A stretch of DNA of 51,056 bases, taken from NCBI GenBank assembly GCA_910587185.1, contig CAJULY010000018.1, positions 1-51,056 of the forward strand, given 5' to 3'. The notes below the pieces were generated by a model. It was not told where the DNA came from and made no database searches. It saw nothing but the letters and a program-made list of their open reading frames with translations. Positions within the stretch are counted from its first letter, which is position 1. Each line of letters opens with the position of its first letter. The DNA is from an uncultured Muribaculaceae bacterium. GTDB taxonomy: Bacteria > Bacteroidota > Bacteroidia > Bacteroidales > Muribaculaceae. The position numbers and the translations under genes were made by a program. Below are positions 1 through 8,815 of this stretch, piece by piece.

Positions 1-2
1 AT

Positions 3-54
3 AAATATCCAAGTTTTTGACTGAATTTTTGCTAAATCTCATGCGCTAGCCCTG
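3..54. repeat. Left copy of a 52-bp terminal inverted repeat (probable end of a multicopy mobile element)
   Basis: The 52 bases at 3-54 are the exact reverse complement of 51005-51056. Read outward from the window, both ends run into the same sequence beginning CAGGGCTAGCGC. The flanks differ immediately inside the repeat (ACA against ATT), so the boundary is sharp. It supplies the last six codons and the stop of the adjacent stress-protein gene. The simplest reading is that both contig ends stop inside identical copies of an insertion sequence whose terminus is CAGGG. The element body and transposase are outside the window. Confidence 0.85.
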
Positions 55-919
55 TGTATTTCTTGGAGGGCAGTTTGATCAGGAATACTTTATAGAAGTT
101 AGCCGGAAGTAGCCGGAACAGAGCATCCACGGCAAGAATGTCCTGTTGGTCGAAATTGCTGAAAAAGATTATATTTCTGACTCTGTCAGGGAAATCATTC
201 CCACAGATTTCAGGGATAGTGAATACCGGGAAACGGCATGTGTCAAGGACTTCTGCAGTCACACTTCCAACCAGTTCGCGAGCTTTGGAATTAGACTCTC
301 TGGTTCCCATAACAATCAGCAAAGGCCGTTTGTCTCGGGCATATTGATTTATGATTTCTTCCGGGATACCTTCGCGGATCTCATGAGTGAATTTCGCCGG
401 AGAGATTTCGCCTGTCTTTATTTTTGAAACAAGATTCTGCTCAAGTTCCGACATGTTTTTTTCAGCCTCAGCCATAGCCATGTCTGTTGCTTTATCGTGG
501 GCGGAATCGTTGTCAAAAGTAAGAGCATCGCTAAGTTGCGACCGTCGGCTATAAATAGGATCGACGAATGAGTTCAGAAGAGTGATGGTGGCATTGTGCG
601 CATTGGCAAGCCTGAAGGCGGCCATGCACGCTTGCATGGTACGTTCTGAAAAATCTACAGGGACAAGAATATTGGGCTGAATATTATCTGATGCTGATTC
701 GGATGCGTCAAATATTTCTTTGTTCTCGATAATTCTTAGTGCAACCGGCAGATCAGTCTCGCGGATGCGCACTCTGACGCCGGCCGCGATTTCAGGATTG
801 GATAGATTGACGTTCTGAAGTGTGACCTTTAAGCCTTCCTTTTCCAACAAATTCTTCAGGGAACAGGCATAATGCATGGTATGTATGGCAACTGTAATCA
901 GAGGGGCGTCGGTCATCAC
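32..919 (-). CDS. Universal stress protein with DUF2007-like N-terminus, C-terminally truncated at the contig-end repeat
   Basis: This is a cytoplasmic stress or signalling protein of 295 residues. Residues about 8-70 resemble the DUF2007 'putative signal transducing' domain. Residues about 83-238 form a UspA domain that starts with NILVPVDFSERT and contains the nucleotide-loop-like stretch LIVMGTRES. A second Usp domain starts near 247 (RVRNIIFFSNFD) but stops after about 40 residues where 130 or more are expected. The last six residues (GLAHEI) and the stop are encoded by the terminal repeat, so the reading frame was cut by that element. The first domain may still fold. It lies downstream of the small HTH gene on the same strand and could be co-transcribed with it. 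Confidence 0.8.
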   Translation of the reverse strand: MMTDAPLITVAIHTMHYACSLKNLLEKEGLKVTLQNVNLSNPEIAAGVRVRIRETDLPVALRIIENKEIFDASESASDNIQPNILVPVDFSERTMQACMAAFRLANAHNATITLLNSFVDPIYSRRSQLSDALTFDNDSAHDKATDMAMAEAEKNMSELEQNLVSKIKTGEISPAKFTHEIREGIPEEIINQYARDKRPLLIVMGTRESNSKARELVGSVTAEVLDTCRFPVFTIPEICGNDFPDRVRNIIFFSNFDQQDILAVDALFRLLPANFYKVFLIKLPSKKYTGLAHEI

Positions 920-996
920 TAACAGCTGTTTTATGTTTTGGCAAAATCAGAGAAAAAAGGAGAGAGAAGAATGAGAATTCTTTAAGGCTGTTGCCG

Positions 997-1254
997 TTAA
1001 TCCTTGTCCTGAGCTTTGAGGATCTCGACAGCCATGTCGTAGATTGTGGTATCATCGAGAACGACGATACCTCCATCAGGTCCCGGTTCGATATGAACAC
1101 CTACATTTTTTCCGAATTCATAGTTGCTGCCGCCAAAATAATTTCTAACGGTCTGAACTGTTATATTAAGTTTGTCAGCAATCTGGTGAGTTGCACCATC
1201 GGGCAAACTGTCTTTAATCCGGCGAAGCTCGTTGAAAGTGATTGTTTTTGCCAT
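997..1254 (-). CDS. Small helix-turn-helix DNA-binding protein
   Basis: An 85-residue protein. Residues about 20-40 (ATHQIADKLNITVQTVRNYF) read as a helix-turn-helix with a typical recognition helix, followed by a glycine-rich turn and a C-terminal half rich in Asp, Val and Ile. This resembles short 'DNA-binding protein' families of Bacteroidetes, but I cannot name its target. It has its own good promoter at 1305-1335, separate from the bat operon ending at 1361, and sits 77 bp upstream of the stress protein gene, which it may regulate or accompany. The start is the ATG at 1252-1254. Confidence 0.7.
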   Translation of the reverse strand: MAKTITFNELRRIKDSLPDGATHQIADKLNITVQTVRNYFGGSNYEFGKNVGVHIEPGPDGGIVVLDDTTIYDMAVEILKAQDKD

Positions 1255-1304
1255 AATAATATATTTTTATAAGTTAAGGAATTTCATTATTAACGTTTCG
1301 GATA

Positions 1305-1335
1305 TAAATATAGATTGATTTTTTCAAATGGCAAA
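1305..1335 (-). promoter_or_regulatory. Bacteroidetes-type promoter for the small HTH gene
   Basis: On the minus strand a -33 element TTTG (1332-1335) is followed by a 19-bp spacer and a -7 element TATATTTA (1305-1312), one base off the TAnnTTTG consensus. Start of transcription is expected near 1298, about 45 bp upstream of the ATG. It lies just after the batE stop. Confidence 0.6.
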
Positions 1336-1360
1336 ATTTTAACCCGCTTTTTTGAAAAAA

Positions 1361-2146
1361 TCAGATTATTTCTACATCCGCCGAATTGATCCAGGCTCGA
1401 TGGTCATTGTCAAAAGCTACATCATACCACATCGTTTTCAATGAATCCGTGGGAGATGCTATCGAATCGAGTATAGTCACACGTGCTCCTTCATGAAGTA
1501 ACATCGCTTCCTCTGTACGATTTTGAGGATGACGTGGAGATGTACTGAGAATAGAAGACGGAACAGATACAACTCCCTTGTTTTTCGCCGTCATCATGTT
1601 ACGCGCATTGAAAGCAAAAACAATTGAAAAAATGAACAGAATACAGATAATCCCGCCTCCAAAAAAGCCGGTCTTTCTCAGCCGCACATTTCCACTGAAA
1701 AGATATAATGCCGTTGCTGCGACAATCAGACAGAAAAGGATAAGAGAGAACCAACCCCAAGCATTGGCTGACATTAACGAGGTTATATCTGAAAACGTAC
1801 GCGAAATGAAAGAACCTTCATAACCTTTTATGTCAACTAACTTGGAATTGACAAAATCAAGATTAGCTTTCGCTGAGGAGTTAGACGGATCGAGCCGCAG
1901 AGATCTTTCATAGGCAATGACGGCTTTCGCCATCTTCCCAAGACGATAATAACAGTTGCCGAGATTATAATATAATGTCGCAGAGCTACCTGATTCTTTA
2001 AGTTCCTTCTCATATAAGGACGTTGCCAATGAAAAATCGCCGGCAGTGTAGGCGGAATCAGCGCTCTGATCCAGAGGACTTGCCGAAATGACATTTCCTA
2101 TGGAGAACCCAAAGAATAATATTATGGCTGAAATAAGTCTTCTCAT
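1361..2146 (-). CDS. batE: BatE: TPR and SH3-like membrane protein of the Bat operon
   Basis: Last gene of the Bat (aerotolerance) operon, 261 residues. It has a signal peptide or N-terminal membrane segment (1-22), TPR repeats around 24-105 (YYNLGNCYYRLGKMAKAV), two membrane helices around 131-180 (WGWFSLILFCLIVAATALYL and FFGGGIICILFIFSIVFAFN), then a C-terminal SH3-like domain ending WYDVAFDNDHRAWINSADVE. TPR-TM-SH3 is the family architecture. It follows batD by 14 bp. It probably scaffolds envelope complexes with the BatA/BatB von Willebrand domains; the exact biochemical role of Bat proteins is not settled. Confidence 0.88.
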   Translation of the reverse strand: MRRLISAIILFFGFSIGNVISASPLDQSADSAYTAGDFSLATSLYEKELKESGSSATLYYNLGNCYYRLGKMAKAVIAYERSLRLDPSNSSAKANLDFVNSKLVDIKGYEGSFISRTFSDITSLMSANAWGWFSLILFCLIVAATALYLFSGNVRLRKTGFFGGGIICILFIFSIVFAFNARNMMTAKNKGVVSVPSSILSTSPRHPQNRTEEAMLLHEGARVTILDSIASPTDSLKTMWYDVAFDNDHRAWINSADVEII

Positions 2147-2160
2147 ATTAATCTAATCAG

Positions 2161-4008
2161 TTATTGCAAGGGATTCTTTTTACCGTTTTTACCTTTCTTT
2201 ATAGCCTCAAGGCTATTGATTGAAGCGGAGGCTTCTTCATAGATAGTTTCAAGTTGTTCCTGTGATGCAGCAGGGGCATATCTTGCCATTTCGCAATCAT
2301 CAAGAACTTTGATGATCCTATTGGAAAGTTCTTCATCCGCTCCGTATGCAGTCAGTTCTGAAGAAATGTTTTCACGTGAAAGCTGCGATACCGGAATACC
2401 GAGTTTGTCACTCAGATACCCCCAGACAGCCTTCAAGACTTCTTCGTGGAAGCGGTCGCTTTTCTTAGCGATCATGAATTCCTCAGCAAGCTTGAGGCGT
2501 TTTTTCGCAATCTTGTTTGCTTTGGCAAGTTTCATGCCTCGAATGTCGGCTGCAAGCGCTACTTTCCGTCCGTAAATCTTTATTGCCGCGAGCAGTCCTG
2601 CGATAAGCAATACATATATCGCCCAGTACCACCATTTTTCAATAAGAGGAGTATGTATAAGCTTCAGATTTTTATCGCCGGTAACTATATGAAGAATGTC
2701 CTTGTTTTTTATCGTAACATCTTTCTTCTCAACAGACGCGACACCCTGATTGACCGTGATCGGATAAGCAGGAGTCTCAAGAGTGACATATTTACCGGTA
2801 GCAGGATTGAAATATACGAATTTATCAGATCCTATCGTGAATTTACCGACTGTTTGAGGAACAAACGTATATTCAACAGCCATTTTTCCTGTAACATTCG
2901 AGCCTACCACCTTTGTGTCGTAGCTGGACTTAGGAGAATACAGCTCGAACTCCGAGGGAAAATCTATCTGCGGTTCTTTGACATATTTTATGTTTCCGGT
3001 GCCGGTGATGGTGTAAATGAGAGTCGCGGGATCATTTGTCCTGAAATTGTTGCCTACAAGACGACTTGAAATATCGAATTGTCCAACCGCACCGGAAAAA
3101 CCTTCAGGCTGAGGGGTGGGAAGCGGCTTGATATCAATTGAAGCTGTGTTGGATGTGACCTGTATCTTGCGCTCTTTGGGAGTTGAAAGGTTAAGGAATC
3201 CAAGATTGGTGTTGGTATATTGAACGACGTTTATGTCGTAATTTCCTGAATTAATTGTCAGACGGCCTGATTTTTGAGGAAAGATAATGCATTTTTTCAA
3301 TAATGCCACGAGATAACGCTGACCGTTATATACCTCGACCTGATTCAATGAACTCTGGAAATTAACTTCTTCTATAAGAAATCCGTCAAAACTTGGTTGT
3401 TTTGTCGGGAAGAATTGAGAAATACCGAATTTGGTATATAACTTTATAGTACATTCTATGGCCTCCTGTTCGTATGCGGTAGGCTTCGACAGGATAATTC
3501 TTACAAAGACATCATTTTTAGAAACGGACCTGTCAGCAGACTGAGTTTCAATATCGTCAATGGTCACAGGACGGTTTGATGAAGTTGCCGACTGATCATC
3601 TCTACCAGTGTTTCCCGGAGAATCGACTATTACGATTTTGCGCGCTTGTGTTTTCAGTGTTTTTCCGCCTGCCTGAATGCTTGCTGACGGTATGGTAAAC
3701 TCACCGATATTGTCCGCCCGATAAAAATAGGTATAGTCTGTTGCGAAAGAGGATGAACTGTGATTGTTCGTGACCTGATAGCTCTGTCGGGTGGTGACTG
3801 ATGGACCAAACAACAGCTTGCAACCGTTGATCTGGGCAACACGCGGCTCACCTCCCTGAGCATTTGAAAGTCGATAGGTTACGGCGAATTTCTCACCTTT
3901 ATATACTCTTGCCGGTGCTTGCACAGTAAAATTCTGAGCTGTCGCACTTAAACAAAATCCAATGGCAAGAATTATAATCAAAACAGACTTCTGAAATACT
4001 TCTTTCAT
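2161..4008 (-). CDS. batD: BatD: envelope beta-sandwich protein of the Bat operon
   Basis: A 615-residue BatD homologue. A signal peptide (about 1-24, ending SATAQ) is followed by a large periplasmic beta-rich region opening with APARVYKGEKFAVTYRLS. One transmembrane helix lies around 465-485 (WWYWAIYVLLIAGLLAAIKI), and a cytoplasmic helical tail of about 130 residues is rich in Lys, Ala and Glu. In Bacteroides this family is linked to oxygen tolerance; no enzymatic motif is visible. It is 50 bp downstream of batC and 14 bp upstream of batE, within one operon. Confidence 0.9.
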   Translation of the reverse strand: MKEVFQKSVLIIILAIGFCLSATAQNFTVQAPARVYKGEKFAVTYRLSNAQGGEPRVAQINGCKLLFGPSVTTRQSYQVTNNHSSSSFATDYTYFYRADNIGEFTIPSASIQAGGKTLKTQARKIVIVDSPGNTGRDDQSATSSNRPVTIDDIETQSADRSVSKNDVFVRIILSKPTAYEQEAIECTIKLYTKFGISQFFPTKQPSFDGFLIEEVNFQSSLNQVEVYNGQRYLVALLKKCIIFPQKSGRLTINSGNYDINVVQYTNTNLGFLNLSTPKERKIQVTSNTASIDIKPLPTPQPEGFSGAVGQFDISSRLVGNNFRTNDPATLIYTITGTGNIKYVKEPQIDFPSEFELYSPKSSYDTKVVGSNVTGKMAVEYTFVPQTVGKFTIGSDKFVYFNPATGKYVTLETPAYPITVNQGVASVEKKDVTIKNKDILHIVTGDKNLKLIHTPLIEKWWYWAIYVLLIAGLLAAIKIYGRKVALAADIRGMKLAKANKIAKKRLKLAEEFMIAKKSDRFHEEVLKAVWGYLSDKLGIPVSQLSRENISSELTAYGADEELSNRIIKVLDDCEMARYAPAASQEQLETIYEEASASINSLEAIKKGKNGKKNPLQ

Positions 4009-4058
4009 ATATTTCGGCAGATTTATTGCAGTTTAACTGAATTGAATGATGTATGTGA

Positions 4059-4853
4059 CTACCAGGGATGTGTTACCTGTCTGCGTCTGGCGTTATCGGC
4101 CTTCTGCTTCCTGGCTTCAACTTTTTTGCGAGTGGCCGCCTCTGCATTTTCCATGGCCTTCAGAATCTTTTTAGCGTTTTCGTCGCTTATCCCGCCATTC
4201 TGTGGTTTTGGCTGCTGATTCTTTTGATCTTTTTTCTGATCCTTTGGCTGATCAGGTTGCTGTTTGTCCTTGTTATCGTCTTTCTTGTCCTTATTCTGAT
4301 CCTGATTCTTATTCTGTTGATTCTGATCTTTATTTTGATCCTTATTCTGCTGGTCTTTATTCTTATCCTGATTCTTGTTTTGCTCTTCAAGTTTTTTCTG
4401 TGCAAGTCTTAGATTTTCGCGTGCTTTGTCATTGTCAGGATTCTTTCTCAGAGCATTTTTATAGTGATCGATCGCACCCTGATAATTCTGCTGGTTAAAG
4501 GCAAGATTACCGAGATCGTATGCTGCCTTTTCAACAATCTGCATATTTTGAGCATTAGCTTCAAGATCAGTCAGAAGCTGCATGGCATCGGAAAGTGGAG
4601 TGTTACCATTGTTTGCGTCAGTCGAGCCGGCTTGCCTGATCAGTGCGGATGCAAGATTGAAACGGGCAACCTCGGAATTGGGAGAGAACGACAGAGCCTT
4701 CTTATACATAGTCTCAGCTTCGGCATACCGTTTCTGACGATACAATGCATTGCCTTGAGATACGAAATTTCGCTCCTGCTTGTTATCGGCGCCATTTACG
4801 GCAACCGGAAAAAGCATTGCGAGAACTATGGTCAGGTATAATATGCGGTTCAT
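4059..4853 (-). CDS. batC: BatC: TPR protein with a Lys/Gln/Asn/Asp-rich low-complexity linker
   Basis: A 264-residue periplasmic TPR protein of the Bat operon. I chose the ATG at 4851-4853 because it opens a proper signal peptide (MNRILYLTIVLAMLFPVAVN) 5 bp after the batB stop; an upstream in-frame ATG at 4895 would overlap batB and spoil the signal. TPR repeats cover about 28-155 (ALYRQKRYAEAETMYKKAL, AIDHYKNALRKNPDNDKARE). Residues about 155-218 are almost only K, D, N and Q in short KDQ/NKD units. A short helical segment (DENAKKILKAMENAEAA) precedes the basic C-terminus. The linker is probably disordered. Confidence 0.87.
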   Translation of the reverse strand: MNRILYLTIVLAMLFPVAVNGADNKQERNFVSQGNALYRQKRYAEAETMYKKALSFSPNSEVARFNLASALIRQAGSTDANNGNTPLSDAMQLLTDLEANAQNMQIVEKAAYDLGNLAFNQQNYQGAIDHYKNALRKNPDNDKARENLRLAQKKLEEQNKNQDKNKDQQNKDQNKDQNQQNKNQDQNKDKKDDNKDKQQPDQPKDQKKDQKNQQPKPQNGGISDENAKKILKAMENAEAATRKKVEARKQKADNARRRQVTHPW

Positions 4854-4858
4854 TGTTT

Positions 4859-5917
4859 TCAGTTTTTCGTGAAGAAGTTGATGTTGCGCAACCATTTAAT
4901 TTTACTGTATGGCAGAAATATGTCAACAAGCAACAGAGCAAGAGCCAGTATGATTGCTATAGGATAAAGCTCCAACGAATTATCAGGCATCCCAAAACGA
5001 GTATATTCAGTTTTAGAGAGCTTGTCAAGTTGCTCCTCAAGCTGGGTGACTGCCTGGTTGCTTGAGCCGTCAATATATTCTCCGTGGCCGGCTTTCGCAA
5101 TATCCTGTGCTACTTTCGGGTTAAATGCTGTCAAGACTTGTTCTCCATTGTCGTAGGTAAAATATTCTCCCGGATGCTCCGGCAGAGGAATAGGCATGCC
5201 TTTCTCAGAACCTATTCCGATAACGTCAACTTGAATTCCGGCTTTTGCGGCTTGGGAAGCGGCAGCTTTAGCATCGTCTTCGAAATTTTCAGCATCGGTG
5301 ATTACGACTATCGCTTTTTGAAATTTACTTTCAGGATTAAAGGAATTCATAGCCATTTGAATGGCCGCTCCTATCGCGGTACCCTGAGTCGGAACCATAT
5401 CGGTAGTTATGCTGTTAAGATACATCTTTGCCGAAAGGTAATCACTGGTAATAGGCAACTGCGTATATGCATCTCCCGCAAATACAATCAGGCCAATCTT
5501 GTCATTGACCATTGCATTTACCATTTTCTCAAGAATAAACTTTGCACGCTGCAAACGAGAAACACCGTTAGGGTCATCGGTCGATGAAGCGAGCATTGAA
5601 TTTGAAACATCAAGACAAACCATCACCTCGATGCCGGCTGTGGTCTCTTTGGCCGTTTTATCGTTGTCGCCTTCTGTCTTGAGGACAAAAGGCCGAGACA
5701 ATGCTATTACAAGGAAGACCAGTGCAGTCAATTCCATGACTATTTTGACGGCAGGCATATATCGTGACCTTTCGGGCATCAGATGAGCTATTACCGCCGG
5801 ATTCCCAAATTTTTTGAGACGCCGGGCAGCCAGCAGCCGGCCAAGAAAATATATCAATCCGATTGCCGGAACCAGCAAAAGGAGATAAAGCAATTCAGGA
5901 TTTGCAAAATTAATCAT
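4859..5917 (-). CDS. batB: BatB: membrane-anchored von Willebrand factor A domain protein
   Basis: A 352-residue protein with two N-terminal membrane helices (about 9-29 and 56-74), a VWA domain with an intact MIDAS motif D103-V-S105-N-S107 (VCLDVSNSM), later MIDAS threonine and aspartate segments (TQGTAIGAA, VVITDAENFEDD), and a C-terminal helix (PIAIILALALLLVDIFL). It is expected to bind a divalent metal and a protein partner at the inner membrane. It forms a pair with BatA, encoded 35 bp upstream. Confidence 0.92.
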   Translation of the reverse strand: MINFANPELLYLLLLVPAIGLIYFLGRLLAARRLKKFGNPAVIAHLMPERSRYMPAVKIVMELTALVFLVIALSRPFVLKTEGDNDKTAKETTAGIEVMVCLDVSNSMLASSTDDPNGVSRLQRAKFILEKMVNAMVNDKIGLIVFAGDAYTQLPITSDYLSAKMYLNSITTDMVPTQGTAIGAAIQMAMNSFNPESKFQKAIVVITDAENFEDDAKAAASQAAKAGIQVDVIGIGSEKGMPIPLPEHPGEYFTYDNGEQVLTAFNPKVAQDIAKAGHGEYIDGSSNQAVTQLEEQLDKLSKTEYTRFGMPDNSLELYPIAIILALALLLVDIFLPYSKIKWLRNINFFTKN

Positions 5918-5952
5918 AACTTAAAGTTAAAATGATATGGATTTGCTCATTG

Positions 5953-6939
5953 TCAAGGTATGGGTTTCAACCATGCATTACGTATGACAAGCTCAAGAAT
6001 CAACAATCCGCATGCAAGAATGGCCCATGGGAGATAATCATCTTCAGTATGGGAAAAATTCTGGACGTCTATTCTGGATTTTTCAAGCTGATCTATTTCA
6101 CTGAATATGTCGGAAAGCACGCTGTTGTCAGTAGCGCGGAAATATTTTCCGCCGGTATTTGAGGCAATACTCTGTAACGTCTGCTCATCGATAACAACAG
6201 GCAGGTTCGTATAAGTGATACGGCCTGACATATCCTGAGTCGGGTAGGGAGCATTGCCGTTTCGGCCAACTCCTATCGTATATACCTTAATGCCAAGTTT
6301 CTTTGCGATTTCCGAGGCTGTGACAGGAGCGACGTTACCGGTGTTGTTTGATCCGTCAGTCAGAAGAATTATGCTTTTTGATTTCGCTTTCCCGTCCTTA
6401 ATGCGGTTTATGGCTGTTGCGAGACCATCGCCAATCGCCGTGCCGTCTTCGAGCATACCAATGCCCATCTCATTTATATAGTTGGCAAGGAGCGACCGGT
6501 CGGTGGTCATCGGTAAAGCAGTGAAAGATTCACCTGCAAAAATGACCAAACCCATGTTGTCCGACTCTCGACCCGACACAAAACTTGCAGCCACTTTTTT
6601 CGCAGCTTCGAATCGGTTGGGAGAAAAGTCTTTAGCAAGCATACTGGTTGAGAGATCGACAGCAAGCACAATATCAGTGCCTTCCGTATTAGTCTTGCTC
6701 CATTTGTCACGTATCTGAGGGCGAGCAAGAATGACAATGAGAGCTGCTATAGCGAGGACTCTCAAGCCGAAGAGAGCATGAAGCAAATATTCCTTGTAGC
6801 TGCGTTTTGCTTTTAAAAAGGACGCTGTGGTCGAAAGGCCTATTGCAGGATACTTCTGCCTATGATTATACACATACCATACGATGAGAGGTATGAGGAG
6901 AATCAGGAACCACAGATATGAAGGATGTGCGAAAAGCAT
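5953..6939 (-). CDS. batA: BatA: membrane-anchored von Willebrand factor A domain protein
   Basis: A 328-residue protein with an N-terminal Bat-type membrane region (helix about 8-24, second helix about 58-72 ending ARPQ), a VWA domain with MIDAS D95-L-S97-T-S99, the threonine loop EDGTAIGDGLATA and the ILLTDGSNN strand, and a C-terminal helix (AILACGLLILELVIR). It starts 2 bp after the preceding gene's stop, which supports translational coupling. Together with BatB and the MoxR ATPase it belongs to the MoxR-VWA type of chaperone module. Confidence 0.92.
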   Translation of the reverse strand: MLFAHPSYLWFLILLIPLIVWYVYNHRQKYPAIGLSTTASFLKAKRSYKEYLLHALFGLRVLAIAALIVILARPQIRDKWSKTNTEGTDIVLAVDLSTSMLAKDFSPNRFEAAKKVAASFVSGRESDNMGLVIFAGESFTALPMTTDRSLLANYINEMGIGMLEDGTAIGDGLATAINRIKDGKAKSKSIILLTDGSNNTGNVAPVTASEIAKKLGIKVYTIGVGRNGNAPYPTQDMSGRITYTNLPVVIDEQTLQSIASNTGGKYFRATDNSVLSDIFSEIDQLEKSRIDVQNFSHTEDDYLPWAILACGLLILELVIRNAWLKPIP

Positions 6940-6941
6940 AA

Positions 6942-7913
6942 TTATTTCTTAGGGTTTTCTTTTTTGGAAGTATCGCTGTCAGAGACCGGGACTTCTATGG
7001 GACGAGTGTTCTCGACAAATCTGACGGCCGAATCCATAGCCAGTTTGTTGTCCTCGGGAAGAGGCCTTACCTTTGCAAATTTCACGAAGTCGGCTATTTC
7101 AAGAATCTGCTGCATCATCTGTTCGGAACTACGCGTCTCTTCATTGCTACGGAGGGCATTCACTATCTGAGTGGATGTCATCTCAAGAGCATTTATGCCA
7201 AAACGACCGGCCAGATAGACACGTAAAATATCAGTGAGACGGGTGTAGAATTGTTTCTCTTCGCCTTTTTCGCAAAGTTTCTCTTCATTCAGTTTTGAAA
7301 GATTCCGCATTGCGAGTTCAAAAGGAGGTACAGGTTTTTTCTTGGGCAGCAAAGGTATTTTCCCTTTTCGGAGCCATTTGAAATAAACGAACAGACTGCC
7401 TCCGATCACAATAATCGCCAAAAGAATCCAGAGTCCGTAATCGGTTGCCCAGTCGGGAAGATAGTCAAATATCTTCCTCTTTACATCAGAAACATCGGCA
7501 TAGTCGTGAATAGCGACAAGTGTGTCAACAGGAACAGGAAGGACTTTCAACACCGGATTGTTGGTAGCTATTGTTTCTCCGGGCTGGATGAAGAAAACCG
7601 GAGGAACAGCATACATGCCGGAATCAAACGATTGAATAATTATATCCTGCTTGAGTTCTTTACGGCCCGAGCCAAGATCGGAAACCATGGGGGTGCCCAT
7701 ATCGATTATTTCGATATCGCGCCACATGGTGTCTATCACATTCAGCGCTCCTTCCGGTTTGAGATTTCCGACGACCTCAATGTGAAGTGCGGTCTGTTTG
7801 CCCATCAGAATGAAGGCCGAATCAAGTTTTGCGGTAGCCTTTATTCCGGCGGCATTAATATAATTGAAGCCGACGAACAGAAGAAGGCATGCTAATATAT
7901 TTCGTATCTTCAT
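6942..7913 (-). CDS. Bat-operon accessory membrane protein (DUF4381-like)
   Basis: A 323-residue protein with a signal peptide (about 1-21, ending NYINA), a periplasmic beta-rich region (about 24-145), a transmembrane helix around 157-175 (GLWILLAIIVIGGSLFVYFK) and a cytoplasmic helical domain (about 190-300, with RLTDILRVYLAGRFGINALEMTS). Genes of this shape stand between the DUF58 protein and batA in Bacteroidetes, where the helical domain resembles DUF4381. No catalytic motif is visible. It starts 6 bp after the DUF58 stop and runs almost directly into batA. Confidence 0.72.
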   Translation of the reverse strand: MKIRNILACLLLFVGFNYINAAGIKATAKLDSAFILMGKQTALHIEVVGNLKPEGALNVIDTMWRDIEIIDMGTPMVSDLGSGRKELKQDIIIQSFDSGMYAVPPVFFIQPGETIATNNPVLKVLPVPVDTLVAIHDYADVSDVKRKIFDYLPDWATDYGLWILLAIIVIGGSLFVYFKWLRKGKIPLLPKKKPVPPFELAMRNLSKLNEEKLCEKGEEKQFYTRLTDILRVYLAGRFGINALEMTSTQIVNALRSNEETRSSEQMMQQILEIADFVKFAKVRPLPEDNKLAMDSAVRFVENTRPIEVPVSDSDTSKKENPKK

Positions 7914-7919
7914 AACAAT

Positions 7920-8795
7920 CTATCGTGCGCCTCTACGCTGGAACAATTTCATCAGAGCGGATACATAATCCTCGTTAGTCGCAATGGACGCAAGGTCAAC
8001 TCTGCAGCGGCTCAGGGTGTCGGTCATGACTTGCTGGCGGTCATACCACCATTTGTTATACGCTTTTCTGACTGAGCCCGAGGAAGAATTCAGCCAGCGT
8101 ATATAACCTGTTTCAAGGTCGCGTACCTGAATAAGTCCGACATCAGGCAACTGTTCGTCACGTTTGTCATAAACCTGAATCCCGATAACATCGTGTTTGT
8201 TAGAGGCAATTGACAGAGCGGTATAGTAATCATGACTGTCAATGAAATCAGAAATCAGGAATGTAGTACATCTTTTTTTCTGCGCATCACTGAAATAACG
8301 AAGTACCATCGAAATATCAGTACCTGCGTTTTCAGGTTGGAAATCGAGAAGCTGACTGATAATGAAAAGAATATGTTTCCTTCCTTTTTTGGGGGGAATG
8401 AATTTTTCTATTTTATCGGAAAAGAAAATCACACCAATCTTGTCGTTGTTCTGAATTGCTGAAAAAGCGATGGTAGCGGCAATCTCGGCTATCATCTGTC
8501 TCTTCTCCTCTCCGACAGCTCCAAAAAGGCGGCTTCGGGAAACATCGACAAGAAGCATCACGGTCAGTTCACGTTCTTCTTCATATACTTTCACGTAAGG
8601 CCTGTTATGACGGGCAGTAACATTCCAGTCAATGTCACGTATGTCATCGCCATATTGGTATTCGCGAACTTCCGCAAACATCATTCCACGGCCTTTAAAG
8701 GCTGTGTGATATTCACCCGCGAAGATGTTTTGTGACAAACCACGGGTCTTGATTTCAATTTTCCTGACTTTTTTAAGAAGTTCGTTAGCTTCCAT
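7920..8795 (-). CDS. DUF58 (VWA-like) protein of the MoxR/Bat operon
   Basis: A 291-residue soluble DUF58 protein. The family signature is clear around residues 46-76 (VREYQYGDDIRDIDWNVTAR, then RPYVKVYEEERE). It is followed by a VWA-type core with the degenerate metal motif DVSRS (LLVDVSRSRLFG) and later LISDFIDSHDY. DUF58 proteins are almost always encoded next to MoxR ATPases and are thought to couple them to VWA partners. It begins 20 bp after the moxR stop. Confidence 0.9.
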   Translation of the reverse strand: MEANELLKKVRKIEIKTRGLSQNIFAGEYHTAFKGRGMMFAEVREYQYGDDIRDIDWNVTARHNRPYVKVYEEERELTVMLLVDVSRSRLFGAVGEEKRQMIAEIAATIAFSAIQNNDKIGVIFFSDKIEKFIPPKKGRKHILFIISQLLDFQPENAGTDISMVLRYFSDAQKKRCTTFLISDFIDSHDYYTALSIASNKHDVIGIQVYDKRDEQLPDVGLIQVRDLETGYIRWLNSSSGSVRKAYNKWWYDRQQVMTDTLSRCRVDLASIATNEDYVSALMKLFQRRGAR

Positions 8796-8815
8796 AACAA
8801 TCAGACACCCCTTTA

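Noticed and set aside
2446..3069. 207-residue plus-strand frame within batD
   Set aside because: Antisense shadow of batD, with no domain or signal, whereas batD is a clear family member.
4205..4400. Repeated short units in batC considered as a CRISPR or minisatellite
   Set aside because: The units are irregular codon-level KDQ/NKD repeats within a coding frame, with no spacers or constant direct repeat.
4068..4412. Long plus-strand frame rich in Leu and Ile opposite batC
   Set aside because: It is the antisense reading of the Lys/Gln/Asn/Asp repeat region of batC; the composition follows from the repeat and no start context or homology supports it.
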